A stretch of DNA of 64,000 nt from Planctomycetales bacterium (GTDB lineage: Bacteria > Planctomycetota > Planctomycetia > Isosphaerales > Isosphaeraceae), in assembly GCA_027449865.1 (NCBI GenBank), contig DAIDKV010000162.1, positions 22,076 to 86,075 of the forward strand, given 5' to 3'. Positions 54,988-63,871 of this stretch are shown piece after piece. The position numbers and the translations under genes are program-made. The first letter of the stretch is position 1, and each line of letters opens with the position of its first letter. The notes beneath the pieces are model-generated. The model was not told the origin of the DNA. It saw only the letters and a list, made by a program, of their open reading frames with translations, and did no database searches.

Positions 54988-56458
54988 GTAGCCCCCGGCG
55001 GACCATCTCGACCAGCATACCGAGCCGGGGGAAACTCCACGATCCGCCCAGCCCTCGCCCCATCATGTCGAGCCAGGCCCCGACGCTTGTGCTGTACCAG
55101 AGCGACCAGAGGACCGCGATCGTCGCGAACGTCGCGGCGACCTTCGCTCCGTGGATCGCGAACCCGAGAGCCGGATGCGTCTGATTCTGCGCCGCCTTCC
55201 TCGCCATCGACCGGCGGGCGTCGAACTGCACGTTGATCGCGACCAGTACCCCGAGCGTTCCCCAGAACAGCGCGTCGGTCGCGCCGAAGCCCCACTCGCC
55301 ACGGAGCCAGTACATCTGGTACCCGTGCAAGAGCCAGGTCGCCAGGAACGTCACCGCCGTCGCCGTTGCGAGGGCTGCCGTTGTCGGCCACCGCTTCAAC
55401 CGGAAGATCACCGGGTTGAACACGACCCGGACCATGAAATCTTTCCAGTAAATGTTGATCCGGCGCCAGTAGTCGGTGAAGCTCGACGCCAGCAGATAGC
55501 GGTGGTGCGTCTCCGGGAGCCGGTAGCCGAAAAGGTGCAGCATCCCACAGGCGATGTGGAACTGTCCTGAGATTTCCAGGTACGTCAGATACTTGCAGAC
55601 GATGAAGACGACCAGGTCCTCGATCCCGTTCACAGCGGAGGCGGGAATGAGCATCTGATGATACACGACCCGGTAGGCGAGGACATGGACCGTCCCCCGG
55701 AAGATCATCGCGAGTCCGCGCCGCTGGGTGAGGTGGATATCGTCCGCGAAGTAGCCTCGCTGCATGGTCCGATAGTCGACGACCGGGAAGTGCGGGAAGC
55801 AATAATTGGGGAGGAGGAAGAAGTAGGAGAGCGCGTCGACCGGCGATTCGGGAGCCCGAGCGTGCTTCAACTCGTAGAGAAAGAGGATCATCCGAAACAT
55901 CAGCATTGAGGCGGCGATGGGGATGACCTCTTCGGGAAGTCCGGCCTCGGCGAGGGACGGTCGGGCCCAGACGATCGCCGCAGCCATCGCGGCGCAGGTC
56001 GAGGCGCGGGCGACCCAGGGAATCGGCAGGTAGCAGGTGCCGATGAAGGCGGCGGCGATCGCCAGCACGACGACCGAGGCGGCCGGCCCGGCGACCATCA
56101 GCAGCCCGGCGGCCGAGACCGCGAGGAAGATCGGCTTTTTCCACCGAAGTGGGGCCAGGTAGTGAGCCGGTAGAACCAGCATCGCCAGGGCCGCGAGCGA
56201 CTCCAACGCGTGTCCCTGGAACGGCCTTCGCTCCACCTGATAGAGGTGAAAGACCGCCAGCAAGAGGCCGAGGTGGACGCAATTGATGAGGAACGGCCGC
56301 CAGGCGCGCCGGCAGGTCTCGGGCTCACCCGCGTAGAGCGATGAGAACCATCGCCTGGGCGACGATCGCTCGGTCGCCCCGGCCGGCGCGGGTCCGGGCC
56401 GGAACCGCTGATGCGGCGCCCGGGTCGGTGCGGACGTCCTCACGATCCCTGGCCCCAT
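54977..56458 (-). CDS. MBOAT family membrane O-acyltransferase
   Basis: A 493-residue integral membrane protein with some ten helices. MBOAT features are clear: SSFTDYWRRINIYWKDFMVR near 350, and the conserved catalytic His378 in TWLLHGYQMYW. These enzymes carry acyl groups across or at the membrane to polysaccharides, teichoic acid or proteins (AlgI, DltB, PatA). The first 45 residues are basic and Pro-rich. ATG 56458 has no strong ribosome site; later starts are conceivable. It is the first gene of the minus-strand acylation cluster, overlapping the SGNH gene. Confidence 0.87.
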   Translation of the reverse strand: MGPGIVRTSAPTRAPHQRFRPGPAPAGATERSSPRRWFSSLYAGEPETCRRAWRPFLINCVHLGLLLAVFHLYQVERRPFQGHALESLAALAMLVLPAHYLAPLRWKKPIFLAVSAAGLLMVAGPAASVVVLAIAAAFIGTCYLPIPWVARASTCAAMAAAIVWARPSLAEAGLPEEVIPIAASMLMFRMILFLYELKHARAPESPVDALSYFFLLPNYCFPHFPVVDYRTMQRGYFADDIHLTQRRGLAMIFRGTVHVLAYRVVYHQMLIPASAVNGIEDLVVFIVCKYLTYLEISGQFHIACGMLHLFGYRLPETHHRYLLASSFTDYWRRINIYWKDFMVRVVFNPVIFRLKRWPTTAALATATAVTFLATWLLHGYQMYWLRGEWGFGATDALFWGTLGVLVAINVQFDARRSMARKAAQNQTHPALGFAIHGAKVAATFATIAVLWSLWYSTSVGAWLDMMGRGLGGSWSFPRLGMLVEMVRRGLHGV

Positions 56459-57195
56459 GCGCCGGCCCCCCTCGGCTCCCCGTTGCGACGAATCCTCTGC
56501 CCTGTCCCTCTGGTCGGCCGGCGCGCGTAACTCCCCCGGCCCAGTACGAGAGGCCGGGGAACGCGGCGGCCGGCGTGGAAGGCACCTGGCCCGGAATCCT
56601 CGAATTTATCCTGGCCCGCTCGAACCTATCGGCTCCGGTCTGAACGATCTCGCCCCGGCGGTATCGTAGGCTTCGGGACGACCGGCGCAATGAAGGATGA
56701 CGGGAGCGCGAGGGGCAGAAGGATCGGGGTGCTGAAAACGGCGGGGACCGGTTCGTCCGTGAACCGGTTTGTTCCCCGCTTGCGGCCGCGCCATCCTTGA
56801 TTCGCCTGCAATTCAAGACGCCTTTCGGCGTGTATCCGTTGGATATTCTGATCCGTCAAGCCGAGCCGTGTTCGAACTGGGCCCGGTTCCGGACAGTCGC
56901 GGGCGCACCGATTCGGTGCCCACCGGCCCGGCCCTGGGCCTTGTCGTCAGGTTCGGCTTCCATGTGACGACGGCGATTTAACCGCGATCTCCCGGGCCTG
57001 TCAACCCGACCCCAAGCGCCCGAAACGATCGACGCTCCCGACTCCGCGAGAGCGATTGATCTTGGGGCGATCCGCTCGCCTCCATTTTTCTCGGATCGCC
57101 GCCAGGTTCGAATCGGTTCAAGCCGCATGTATCCTTCCGGTAGGCCTCGTGCCGAGGCGAGACGCATGCCGAGGGTCCTACCCGGAGGCAGAATC
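56459..57195. other. 737-base divergent region without a gene
   Basis: No open frame here has protein-like composition. It carries a short stem ACGCC/GGCGT (about 56819-56832) and a minus-strand promoter candidate. The stretch directly upstream of 57196 contains only the ribosome site GGAGG. Confidence 0.45.
56831..56859 (-). promoter_or_regulatory. Putative promoter reading toward the MBOAT cluster
   Basis: Minus strand: TTGACG (56859-56854), 17 bases, GATACA (56836-56831). It would leave a leader of about 370 bases before the MBOAT start. Confidence 0.35.
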
Positions 57196-58041
57196 ATGGG
57201 TAGAGGTCTGCGAACCGAAATCGCCGGGGCGCTCGCCTGGCTGATCTTCCCGATGGCCCCAGTCTTGCTTGAGGAGATGTACTACCAGTTCGCCGTCAAT
57301 CTCTTTGGCTCCTCGCGATCGGGGCCCGACCCCTACGATTGGAGCTGGGGCACCTGGATGGTGATGCTCGGCCCGCTGCTCGGCTACGGCTTCCTCGCCG
57401 GTTCGACGGCCGAGGTCCCCGACCCGCCACCGGGATCCATGTCGAGGCTGCGCCGGATCGTGGCGCGGCGGGCGAGCTGGGTCGCGATTGGTCCCTGGGC
57501 CGGGTTCCTCCTGATGCTCGCCGGGTTCTTCGGCTTCGTTTTCCTTGGCCGACTCTTCCCGACGACAGGCGGAGGCCAGGCGGCGGCGCCTGCACCGCCG
57601 TTTTTGACCTGGCTCTCCGGCTGGGTCTGGACGGTAATCTTCCTCGTCTTTGTCGTGTTCGGCTGGCTCTGGCCGGCGTGGGCGGCACTCAGGAGAGCCC
57701 GTCGGACTGGTCTCCTTGGGCGGGCCCTCGTGCGCGGGGTGATCACGGCGTTAACGTTCGTGGGGTCGTTGCTCGGGAGCTTCTGGGCGATCACCTCGGC
57801 ATGGCGGAGCTACTTCTTCGATCCCCGGATGATGCCGATCCTCCTCGCCGCGCTGGGCGTTGCCGCGCTCAGCGGATGCGGAGGGCCCATCACCCTCGGC
57901 GAGTTCCGCCGCCGCGAGATGTTCCACGCGATGTTGCCCGCCTGGGTCTTCGGCCTGGCGGTGCTCTGGTGGTGGGCGAGTCGTCGGCGTGCTGTCCGAC
58001 GTCGCGACGAGACGCCCCCCGACGATTCCCGCTCAAGTTGA
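57196..58041 (+). CDS. Integral membrane protein of unknown function
   Basis: A 281-residue protein with about seven hydrophobic helices, e.g. IAGALAWLIFPMAPVLLEEM, WVAIGPWAGFLLMLAGFFGF, VWTVIFLVFVVFGWLW and ITALTFVGSLLGSFWAITS. The C-terminal tail is basic then acidic (RRRAVRRRDETPPDD). No enzymatic motif or transporter signature is recognised. ATG 57196 has GGAGG at good distance; the frame is open to 57127. The exported protein gene at 58119 follows on the same strand after 77 bases and may be co-transcribed. Confidence 0.75.
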   Translation: MGRGLRTEIAGALAWLIFPMAPVLLEEMYYQFAVNLFGSSRSGPDPYDWSWGTWMVMLGPLLGYGFLAGSTAEVPDPPPGSMSRLRRIVARRASWVAIGPWAGFLLMLAGFFGFVFLGRLFPTTGGGQAAAPAPPFLTWLSGWVWTVIFLVFVVFGWLWPAWAALRRARRTGLLGRALVRGVITALTFVGSLLGSFWAITSAWRSYFFDPRMMPILLAALGVAALSGCGGPITLGEFRRREMFHAMLPAWVFGLAVLWWWASRRRAVRRRDETPPDDSRSS

Positions 58042-58118
58042 TGGCCCACCCTTGCCGATCATCCGGGATACGGGGGCTCACGGTTACGGGCCTCGCCACG
58101 AGACCGGGGACGGACAAC

Positions 58119-58679
58119 ATGCTCCTACGATTACGACGAATTCTCGGGTGCGACTTCTCCCGGGTGCTGGGGGTCCTGATGGCGATGGCGACCGGTCCGA
58201 TGGCGGCGGGCGATGTGCGGGGGCAAGAGCCGGCATCGACTCCGGTCACGCTGGAGTCGCTCCGATCGATGGGACCAGCCGAGATCGAGGCCGTCTATCG
58301 CGCCGGGACGTCCGCGGCGATCCCGTCCGGCCGGGTCCGCGGGACGGCCCTGCTCTCGCCCGGAACCCGACGCGCCCGATGGCTCTCGCGAGGGGCCAAA
58401 CTCGTCTGGCAGGGCAAGGTGATTGCCCCGGACCAGTCCACCGCCGTGAATCGCTTCTTCGGCGTCAAGATGATCCGCGGCCAACTTTACCAGGCCCCGA
58501 GTTGGCTCGACGGTGCGCCTTCGTTGATCCTTGATTATGCCGGAACGTCTCGGCTCTACGCACGCAATCGCGACGAGATTCGCCAGGTCGGGCCGGGCCT
58601 GTTCCTCGGCCTGATGTACGACCGGACCACCGAGCCGCCGCGGCTCTCGATGTACTTCGCGCTGCAGGCTGATGAGTAA
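58119..58679 (+). CDS. Exported protein of unknown function
   Basis: A 186-residue protein with a signal peptide (LGVLMAMATGPMAAGDVRGQ). The mature part reads LVWQGKVIAP, NRFFGVKMIRGQLYQAPSWL, LDYAGTSRLYARNRDEIRQV and GPGLFLGLMYDR. This pattern (a GK strand, a short invariant NRxxG, then YxGTSxxxxxxRDEIRxVxPGLYLGxMY) recalls a widespread family of unknown function that I cannot name with certainty. No catalytic residues can be proposed. ATG 58119 follows a G-rich site. It probably forms a unit with the membrane protein gene. Confidence 0.72.
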   Translation: MLLRLRRILGCDFSRVLGVLMAMATGPMAAGDVRGQEPASTPVTLESLRSMGPAEIEAVYRAGTSAAIPSGRVRGTALLSPGTRRARWLSRGAKLVWQGKVIAPDQSTAVNRFFGVKMIRGQLYQAPSWLDGAPSLILDYAGTSRLYARNRDEIRQVGPGLFLGLMYDRTTEPPRLSMYFALQADE

Positions 58680-59096
58680 AAATTTGAAAAAAGATCGATT
58701 CCTGCGCACGAATTCCAATTTCCAGACCAACGACAGACGGCACCTTTCATGAGTTGATGCCTTTGAGATCTGGAATCTGGAATCAGAGATCCGGTTCGCT
58801 CGGATAAACCTGCCCGGTGATTCTGTTCGGTGATTCGTGGAGCCGGCTCCCAATCGGGTGGTCCCACGGTCGGGCGCTTTCTCCGCGTCATGCGGATCCC
58901 CTGCTGGGGGCCGGTTTCCTGCGGGAGAACCGACTCGGACACCATCCGCCGGAGCGTGAATGAGGCCGCACGGGCGCCGGGTCCATGTCCGCTCCGGTTC
59001 GGATTGCCTCGTTCGTACGTTTGGGATAGGTTGCCGAGGCGCGTCGGCAAGGGGGTTGCCGCGCGCGCCGGTGGCCCGAAACGGACGGAGGCACGG
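58680..59096. other. 417-base intergenic region without a gene
   Basis: The first 120 bases are AT-rich and contain the tandem repeat TCTGGAATCTGGAATC flanked by GAGATC on both sides (about 58767-58795). The rest is GC-rich with no clear signal except GGAGG before the next start. Confidence 0.4.
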
Positions 59097-60911
59097 ATGC
59101 CGACGGAATCGGAATCGAGGAAGACGATCGAGCGCGCCGGGTGGCCCGAGGTCGTGGTGGGATGGCTCGCGGCCGTCATCTTCCTGGGCGGCCTTGGCTC
59201 GGTGGATCTCTGGGGCAAGCGCGAGCAGAGAGCCTCGGCCGAGATCCTCGATACCGTCGACCATCACCACTGGCTGGTCGCTGAAATTCAGGGCCGGCCG
59301 AGGCTGGAGAAGCCTCCCCTGCCCCGCTGGATCGTTGCCACGCTCATCCAGATGACCGGCCGTCGCGACGAGTGGATCGTCCGCCTGCCGATCGCCGGCT
59401 TCGCGATGGGAACGGTCGCGCTGGCCTACTTGCTCGGTCGACAATGCGGCGGCCGACCGCTCGGGCTCACCTCGGCGCTGATTCTCTCGACGTCCGGGCT
59501 GTTTGTTGGCGAGATGCGGCAAGCTGGTAACGATGGCCCGCTCTCGTTTTTCACCATTCTGGCGCTCCATGCCGCCTGGCACGCTCTTCATGACGAGACC
59601 GGCGTCCGACGCTGGGCGCGGCAGATGGCTCTTGCTCTTGGGTTGGGCTTTCTCTGCAAGGGTCCGATCGTTCTGATGCTTACCGTCGCGACAATATTTC
59701 CTTATCTTATTCAGCTTGGACGCGTTCGAGATGGGCTCCGGCGGCTAGCGGATGTCCCTGGGCTTCTTCTTTTCCTCGCAATCGCCGTGAGCTGGCCCGC
59801 CTCGGTCGCCTTCCACGATCCGAACGCACTCCAGGTCTGGCTGACTGAAATGTCCGAGAAAACGGGCCTGCTTGGACTGCTAGAGCATCGGCGACACGGC
59901 GCTCTGGCAGTCTACTGGCCGTTGTTGACGTTCCCCTGGTCGGTGCTCGCGATGGCCGGGCTGGTCGTCCCGTTCCTGCCGGACCGCGAACTCAAAGCCC
60001 AGGGCACGGGGCGACCATCCCTTGGGTTCGTCTGGTGGTGGGCGACCTCCAACATGACGATTCTGAGTCTCTGGTCGGTGGCGAAGCCTTACTATTATTT
60101 GCCGTGCGCTCCGGCGATGGCGATCCTGGCCGCCGCGGCCTGGCTCCGAATCTCGCGTCAGGCTCGCGAGGTTGAGCCCGTCCGGGGTCGGACCATCGCA
60201 CGGCTGGCACTTCAGGCGCAGTGGGTCATGCTCTTCGTCGGAGCCGCGATCTTCCCAATCGCGATCCGAGCGGTGGTCCATTCGTCGGCCTGGATCTGGT
60301 CGATCGCGCCGTCGGTGGCGCTAATGCTCGCGGTCGCGGCCAGTGCTCGGGCCTGGCGCGCCAGGTCCGACGCGACCTCGCTAGCGCCGATCGCCGCGGC
60401 ACTCGGGCTGGGCGTGGTGGTTGTCTACGGTCTCCTCGCGCCGGTCGAGAATCCTCGAAGGGGTCATCGCAACCTCGCCGGAACATTGCAGAGTTTGGTT
60501 CCCTCCGGCGACCGCACCATCTATTTCTACAACCAGATCGACGAGGGCCTCTGGTTTTACTCTCGCGGGCTTGAGCTGGCGCCAGTACCCGGCACGCATC
60601 CGCGATACAGTAGCGCCTACGATCTTTCAGTCGCCTACCAGGGCCGACGACGGGCCGACGAAACCGTCGAGCTCCTCGACGCCCGCCGCGAGGAAATGGA
60701 GAAGCAGGCGCTGCTTCGATGGCTCGACGCCCGCCGCGCCCCCGCGCTGCTCTTGATCCGGTCGGACCTCTTCGATCGCTATGCCCCCGACCTAGCGGGG
60801 CGCGTCCGTCCGGTCCTCCGTGAGTCGGGGTTGGTCCGCAACGAACTGGTCGTGCTCCAGACTCGTGATCGCACCTCGATGGCGAGCGCCGAGGCTCCGG
60901 GGCGTCGCTGA
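59097..60911 (+). CDS. GT39/PMT-type membrane glycosyltransferase
   Basis: A 604-residue polytopic protein of the dolichyl-phosphate-mannose / ArnT-like glycosyltransferase family, using a polyprenyl-phosphate sugar on the periplasmic side. Family motifs: WGKREQRASAEIL near residue 40 (position of the catalytic acidic residue), RPRLEKPPLPRWIVA near 68, and the helices that follow (LPIAGFAMGTVALAYLLGRQ, LGLGFLCKGPIVLML). The C-terminal 150 residues are soluble (FYNQIDEGLWFYSRGL). The acceptor may be lipid or protein. ATG 59097 has GGAGG upstream and begins just before the first helix; the frame is open to 58830. Confidence 0.87.
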   Translation: MPTESESRKTIERAGWPEVVVGWLAAVIFLGGLGSVDLWGKREQRASAEILDTVDHHHWLVAEIQGRPRLEKPPLPRWIVATLIQMTGRRDEWIVRLPIAGFAMGTVALAYLLGRQCGGRPLGLTSALILSTSGLFVGEMRQAGNDGPLSFFTILALHAAWHALHDETGVRRWARQMALALGLGFLCKGPIVLMLTVATIFPYLIQLGRVRDGLRRLADVPGLLLFLAIAVSWPASVAFHDPNALQVWLTEMSEKTGLLGLLEHRRHGALAVYWPLLTFPWSVLAMAGLVVPFLPDRELKAQGTGRPSLGFVWWWATSNMTILSLWSVAKPYYYLPCAPAMAILAAAAWLRISRQAREVEPVRGRTIARLALQAQWVMLFVGAAIFPIAIRAVVHSSAWIWSIAPSVALMLAVAASARAWRARSDATSLAPIAAALGLGVVVVYGLLAPVENPRRGHRNLAGTLQSLVPSGDRTIYFYNQIDEGLWFYSRGLELAPVPGTHPRYSSAYDLSVAYQGRRRADETVELLDARREEMEKQALLRWLDARRAPALLLIRSDLFDRYAPDLAGRVRPVLRESGLVRNELVVLQTRDRTSMASAEAPGRR

Positions 60912-61389
60912 GCCAGCCCGCCGTCCCCTGTCTGCTTCGGCTGCGCAGACCTGGCGGCCTGGCGACCTACTACCGATGGCGTGGGGCCTGGCGGTCCGGA
61001 AGACCTCGTCGTGCGGAGACGGCCGGTTAATCAGGTTGCGACGTCGCGCCGGTTTCTCCAGTCCGCACGGTTTACCCGACCGCCAGGACCGGCGCGATCT
61101 CTCGCCGTAAGTAGCTGGTACAAAACGGCGTGCGCGCTCAAGCGGCGGGTATGGGATGACGATGAAAAGGGTGGCTCGCTGAGGTCATCAGGCCCTGGCG
61201 AGGAAACGGGAGCACTGAAATGACGGTGGCATTGGGACGAGCGGCGTGGAGCCGAAAGGTTCCGGGTCCCGGGAAGACCTGGCCGGGTCGCGATGCCATG
61301 GACGACCGAAGTTGAGATCAGGGTCGTGCGAGACGGCCGGCCGGTATCGCCGCCCTCGATAATCGCGTTACCCAAGGAGAGATCTCTCC
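60912..61389. other. 478-base intergenic region without a gene
   Basis: GC-rich, no credible gene. A weak 6-bp stem (GTCTGC/GCAGAC) lies about 40 bases after the glycosyltransferase stop. AAGGAGAG directly precedes the ATG of the next gene. No clear promoter hexamers. Confidence 0.4.
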
Positions 61390-61926
61390 ATGTTGAAGCC
61401 ATTGACGATGAGCCTCGGCCTCGCCGTCGCCCTGGGTCTTTGCGGGGTCACCAAGGCGGGACACGGCAACAATAGCGGCTGCACGACCTGCGGCCTGGCG
61501 TCGCCCCAGGGCGTCGTCGCGAGCCCCCAGGGCAGCTACACGAGCTGCGAGAAGCCCTGCAAGCCCAAGCGTGAGAGCTGCCTGAAGAACCTGTTCCACC
61601 ACCAGGTTACCTACGAGTGGGTTCTGAAGAAGAAGCACGTCTGGCACCGCGGTGGCAACAACCAGTGCAGCACCTGCGGCACCGGCGCGGTTTATCCGAC
61701 CAGCCAGGTCGCCCCGTCCGGCCAGTATGCGGCCCCCTCGGGCCAGTACGCGGCTCCGCAGGCCCACGGGACCATGCAGAAGTCGGCCTTCCTGCCCTAT
61801 CGGGCGACCACCAGCATCGCCTCGGTTCCCGCCGAGATGACGCCGGCGGCCCCGAGCGGCGAGGACGTCCCTCCCGCCCCGTCGGTCGGCGGCACCGGCG
61901 GCCTGCTCCTGCCGAGCGGCCGTTGA
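61390..61926 (+). CDS. Small Cys-rich exported protein
   Basis: A 178-residue secreted protein: signal peptide MLKPLTMSLGLAVALGLCG followed by VTKAGHG. The mature part has pairs of cysteines in CxxC and CxxxC form (GCTTCG, SCEKPCKPKRESC, QCSTCG), which could bind metal or form disulphides. Then come short tandem repeats (SGQYAAP twice, with a third degenerate copy) and a Pro/Ala/Gly-rich tail. Proteins of this build are common in planctomycetes and unassigned. AAGGAGAG gives a good ribosome site. A near-perfect terminator follows, so it is a single-gene unit. Confidence 0.78.
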   Translation: MLKPLTMSLGLAVALGLCGVTKAGHGNNSGCTTCGLASPQGVVASPQGSYTSCEKPCKPKRESCLKNLFHHQVTYEWVLKKKHVWHRGGNNQCSTCGTGAVYPTSQVAPSGQYAAPSGQYAAPQAHGTMQKSAFLPYRATTSIASVPAEMTPAAPSGEDVPPAPSVGGTGGLLLPSGR

Positions 61927-61997
61927 TCGCAGCCTGATCCGTCTCGATTCACGGGCCGGGGCTGAGCAATCCGCCCCGACCCTCTCGTGAACGAACG

Positions 61998-62049
61998 AAC
62001 GCGACGACCCCCGAATCCGCCTGTCGGCGGCCGGGGGTCGTCGCGTTTT
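61998..62049 (+). terminator. Strong rho-independent terminator
   Basis: A perfect 16-bp stem (61998-62013 with 62032-62047) with an internal CCGCC/GGCGG stem in the loop, followed by TTTT counting the last arm bases. It lies between the Cys-rich protein gene and the convergent PEP-CTERM gene. Confidence 0.85.
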
Positions 62050-62089
62050 GGTGTTGTCCACGGGCGAGCATGGCGGCGAGCCTGACCCG

Positions 62090-62641
62090 TCACCCTTTTC
62101 GGTTCCGCAGCGCCGCGACAAGGGCCAGGGCGGCCGTCAGGCCCAGGCCGAGCGATGAGGGCTCCGGTACCGACAGCGGTCTGAGGGAAGACGACGTAAT
62201 CGAGCCATAAGTCGGATTACTGTCGCTGTTGTATTCAATGGAAGCGGGATAGAAGGGCCCATCGGTCATCACGGTGATCTCGTGGTTGCCCGACGTCGGG
62301 GTCGAGAAGGCGAGACCGGCTCCGTCGACGAAAATGCTGCTGGACGAGGTGCCGTCCCACTGAATCTTCTGGTCCGCCCCACCGAAGTCCACCAGGCCGG
62401 TGATCGACTCCTTGCCGTCAGGTCCGTTGTACGTGCCAGTGATCGCCGTGACGGTGTAAATCGTGTTTGCCTGCGGCGTTGTCCCGTCGGTGGTCAGCGT
62501 GCCAGAGGCGGTCACCCCCTGCTCGGTGGCGTAGGACCAGTCCCAGACGATGCTCGCCGTCGCCGTGGAGACGCTTGCTTGCCAGGCCGCCAGGGTAAGG
62601 GAAACCGCCAGAAGGTGGGACGGGAGGCGAAATGTCGGCAT
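62090..62641 (-). CDS. PEP-CTERM sorting domain-containing exported protein
   Basis: A 183-residue secreted protein. Signal peptide LLAVSLTLAAWQASVSTATA, then a beta-rich body (IVWDWSYATEQGVTASGTLT, TYNGPDGKESITGLVDFGGA) that matches a loose family of planctomycete and cyanobacterial PEP-CTERM proteins of unknown role. The C-terminus VPEPSSLGLGLTAALALVAA followed by a basic end (LRNRKG) is a complete PEP-CTERM signal. ATG 62641 has GGAGAAAGAGG directly upstream. Exosortase must be encoded elsewhere. It converges on the Cys-rich protein gene. Confidence 0.85.
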   Translation of the reverse strand: MPTFRLPSHLLAVSLTLAAWQASVSTATASIVWDWSYATEQGVTASGTLTTDGTTPQANTIYTVTAITGTYNGPDGKESITGLVDFGGADQKIQWDGTSSSSIFVDGAGLAFSTPTSGNHEITVMTDGPFYPASIEYNSDSNPTYGSITSSSLRPLSVPEPSSLGLGLTAALALVAALRNRKG

Positions 62642-62899
62642 CCTCTTTCTCCGAGCTTTGCGATCGATTTCACTATGAACTTAGGAGTTAACGTTAACGG
62701 CAAGACCACATCGGTGGAAAGTGGCTCCTGGGTGATGTTTAAAAAAAGCCACAATGTGCTCGTAGTAAATCGAGTCATAGAATCCAATTTTGTCAATGAG
62801 TTCTCGGCCAGAGCCGTTGTCTTTGCGGGGTCAGGTTGCCCGAACTTGTCCAACAGGCCAATTCTCGCGGTGGTTTTCTGGCAGGACGGAGGGGTCTCT
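62642..62899 (-). promoter_or_regulatory. AT-rich upstream region of the PEP-CTERM gene with palindrome
   Basis: A perfect 12-base palindrome GTTAACGTTAAC lies at 62687-62698, 46 bases before the start codon. Farther upstream TTGACA (62796-62791, minus strand) precedes TCGATT after 17 bases, a weak promoter candidate. Confidence 0.35.
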
Positions 62900-63240
62900 C
62901 GGGCCATCGGGATGGTGACCGAGGTCTACGCGATGGTGGCCACTCACTACGAGCTACTGACCGGAGGGCCCGCCTTTCCGGGCTATACTCGACTCGGGGT
63001 ACTGGAAAAGATCAGGACCCTGGAGGTCGTACCGCCGAGGCGGCTGGTGCCGGTGATCCCCCGCGACATCGAGGCTGTCTGCCTGAAGTGACTGAACAGG
63101 TCGCCGGCCGCTCGGTACGATTTGGCCGAGGAACTGGCCGACGACCACAGGCACTTCCTCGACAGCGGGCCGACGATCGTGCTCTCGCCGGCCGGATTCG
63201 CCTCGATCCGCCGGCGCAGGTTCGTCTGGGCGGCCGTCTC
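62900..63240 (+). pseudogene. Decayed Ser/Thr kinase C-lobe with in-frame stop
   Basis: The plus frame reads TEVYAMVATHYELLTGGPAF, then PPRRLVPVIPRDIEAVCLK, a TGA at 63089-63091, then LNRSPAARYDLAEELADD and RHFLDSG. This is the C-lobe of a PknB-type kinase (TDVYxLGxxLYELLTGRPPF ... PRDLExICLKCLxKxPxxRYxSAxxLADDLRRFL). The TGA replaces the Cys codon of CLKCL without a frame change, and the N-terminal catalytic half is absent. It is therefore a truncated, inactive remnant of a kinase like those at 26-30 and 34-38 kb. Confidence 0.7.
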
Positions 63241-63319
63241 ACTTGCTCTTCTGCCGGCTACCCCAGCGGCCGCCTTGTGTGAATGGGGGACGGCGAAGCA
63301 GCCGAGCCTCGGGGGCCTC

Positions 63320-63475
63320 TACCATGCAGTCAAGGCGTGGGGTTTCCCGTTCGGAATCGCCGAGAAAATGCTCGGCGATGGCAACCGATGGAAGGAGATC
63401 AACAAGGTCGGCGGCACCCTGCTTGACGAGACCTATTCCCGGGTCTTCCATCTCGGCGAACATCTTTATCTACCG
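63320..63475 (+). pseudogene. LysM-like segment in frame with the kinase remnant
   Basis: In the same frame as the kinase remnant, residues read LYHAVKAWGFPFGIAEKMLG, then DGNRWKEINK and LGEHLYLPPL. This follows the LysM pattern (Y-x-V ... IA-x-x-x-x-GD-x-x-x-W-x-x-I ... G-x-x-L-x-x-P), a peptidoglycan-binding fold, with the usual GD(S/T)L part changed. No start or function can be assigned; it is probably part of the same broken gene or a second remnant. Confidence 0.45.
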
Positions 63476-63871
63476 CCGCTCCGCGATCGCCAGGAAGAAT
63501 TCCTGTGGCGATCGAGTTTGCAGGGAAGCGGATTCCTGGAAGCTCCGCGCGATCAATGCGTGAATCCGACCCTGCTTCCCCGATCATCGAATCAGGGTCG
63601 TTCCTCTGACCTTGGGAGAGATGGTCCATCGGTCAAGGGGCTGCCCGGACGCCGTGTTCCGCATCGATGGGGACGCTGTGGATCGAGGACCTTCCAGCCC
63701 CGATCCAGGAACCCGTTGGATTTCCCCCTTGACCTCTGTCTCGGCCCCCACTCGTACACGCGTCCTCGATCCGCCGCGGTGATCGGTCGCGGGCCGCAGT
63801 AACGGCCCTGCCCCGGCCGCCACGAGTCTCCGCGACTCCGCAAGGCGTCATCGTCGAAGGGAGGGTGCACG
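63476..63871. other. 396-base stretch without a recognised gene
   Basis: Open frames exist on both strands, but their translations are Arg/Pro/Gly-rich with no family resemblance. No terminator or promoter is evident. Confidence 0.4.

Noticed and set aside
58131..59591. 486-codon minus-strand open frame across an intergenic region
   Set aside because: Covers the antisense of two well-supported genes; composition not protein-like.
61083..61096. GCCAGGACCGGCGC shared with the DUF1559 leader at about 39332
   Set aside because: A 14-base match between two GC-rich places in 64 kb is expected by chance.
63089..63091. TGA in the kinase remnant as a selenocysteine codon
   Set aside because: It replaces a structural Cys in a truncated gene that lacks the catalytic half; simple decay is more likely and no SECIS-like element was seen.
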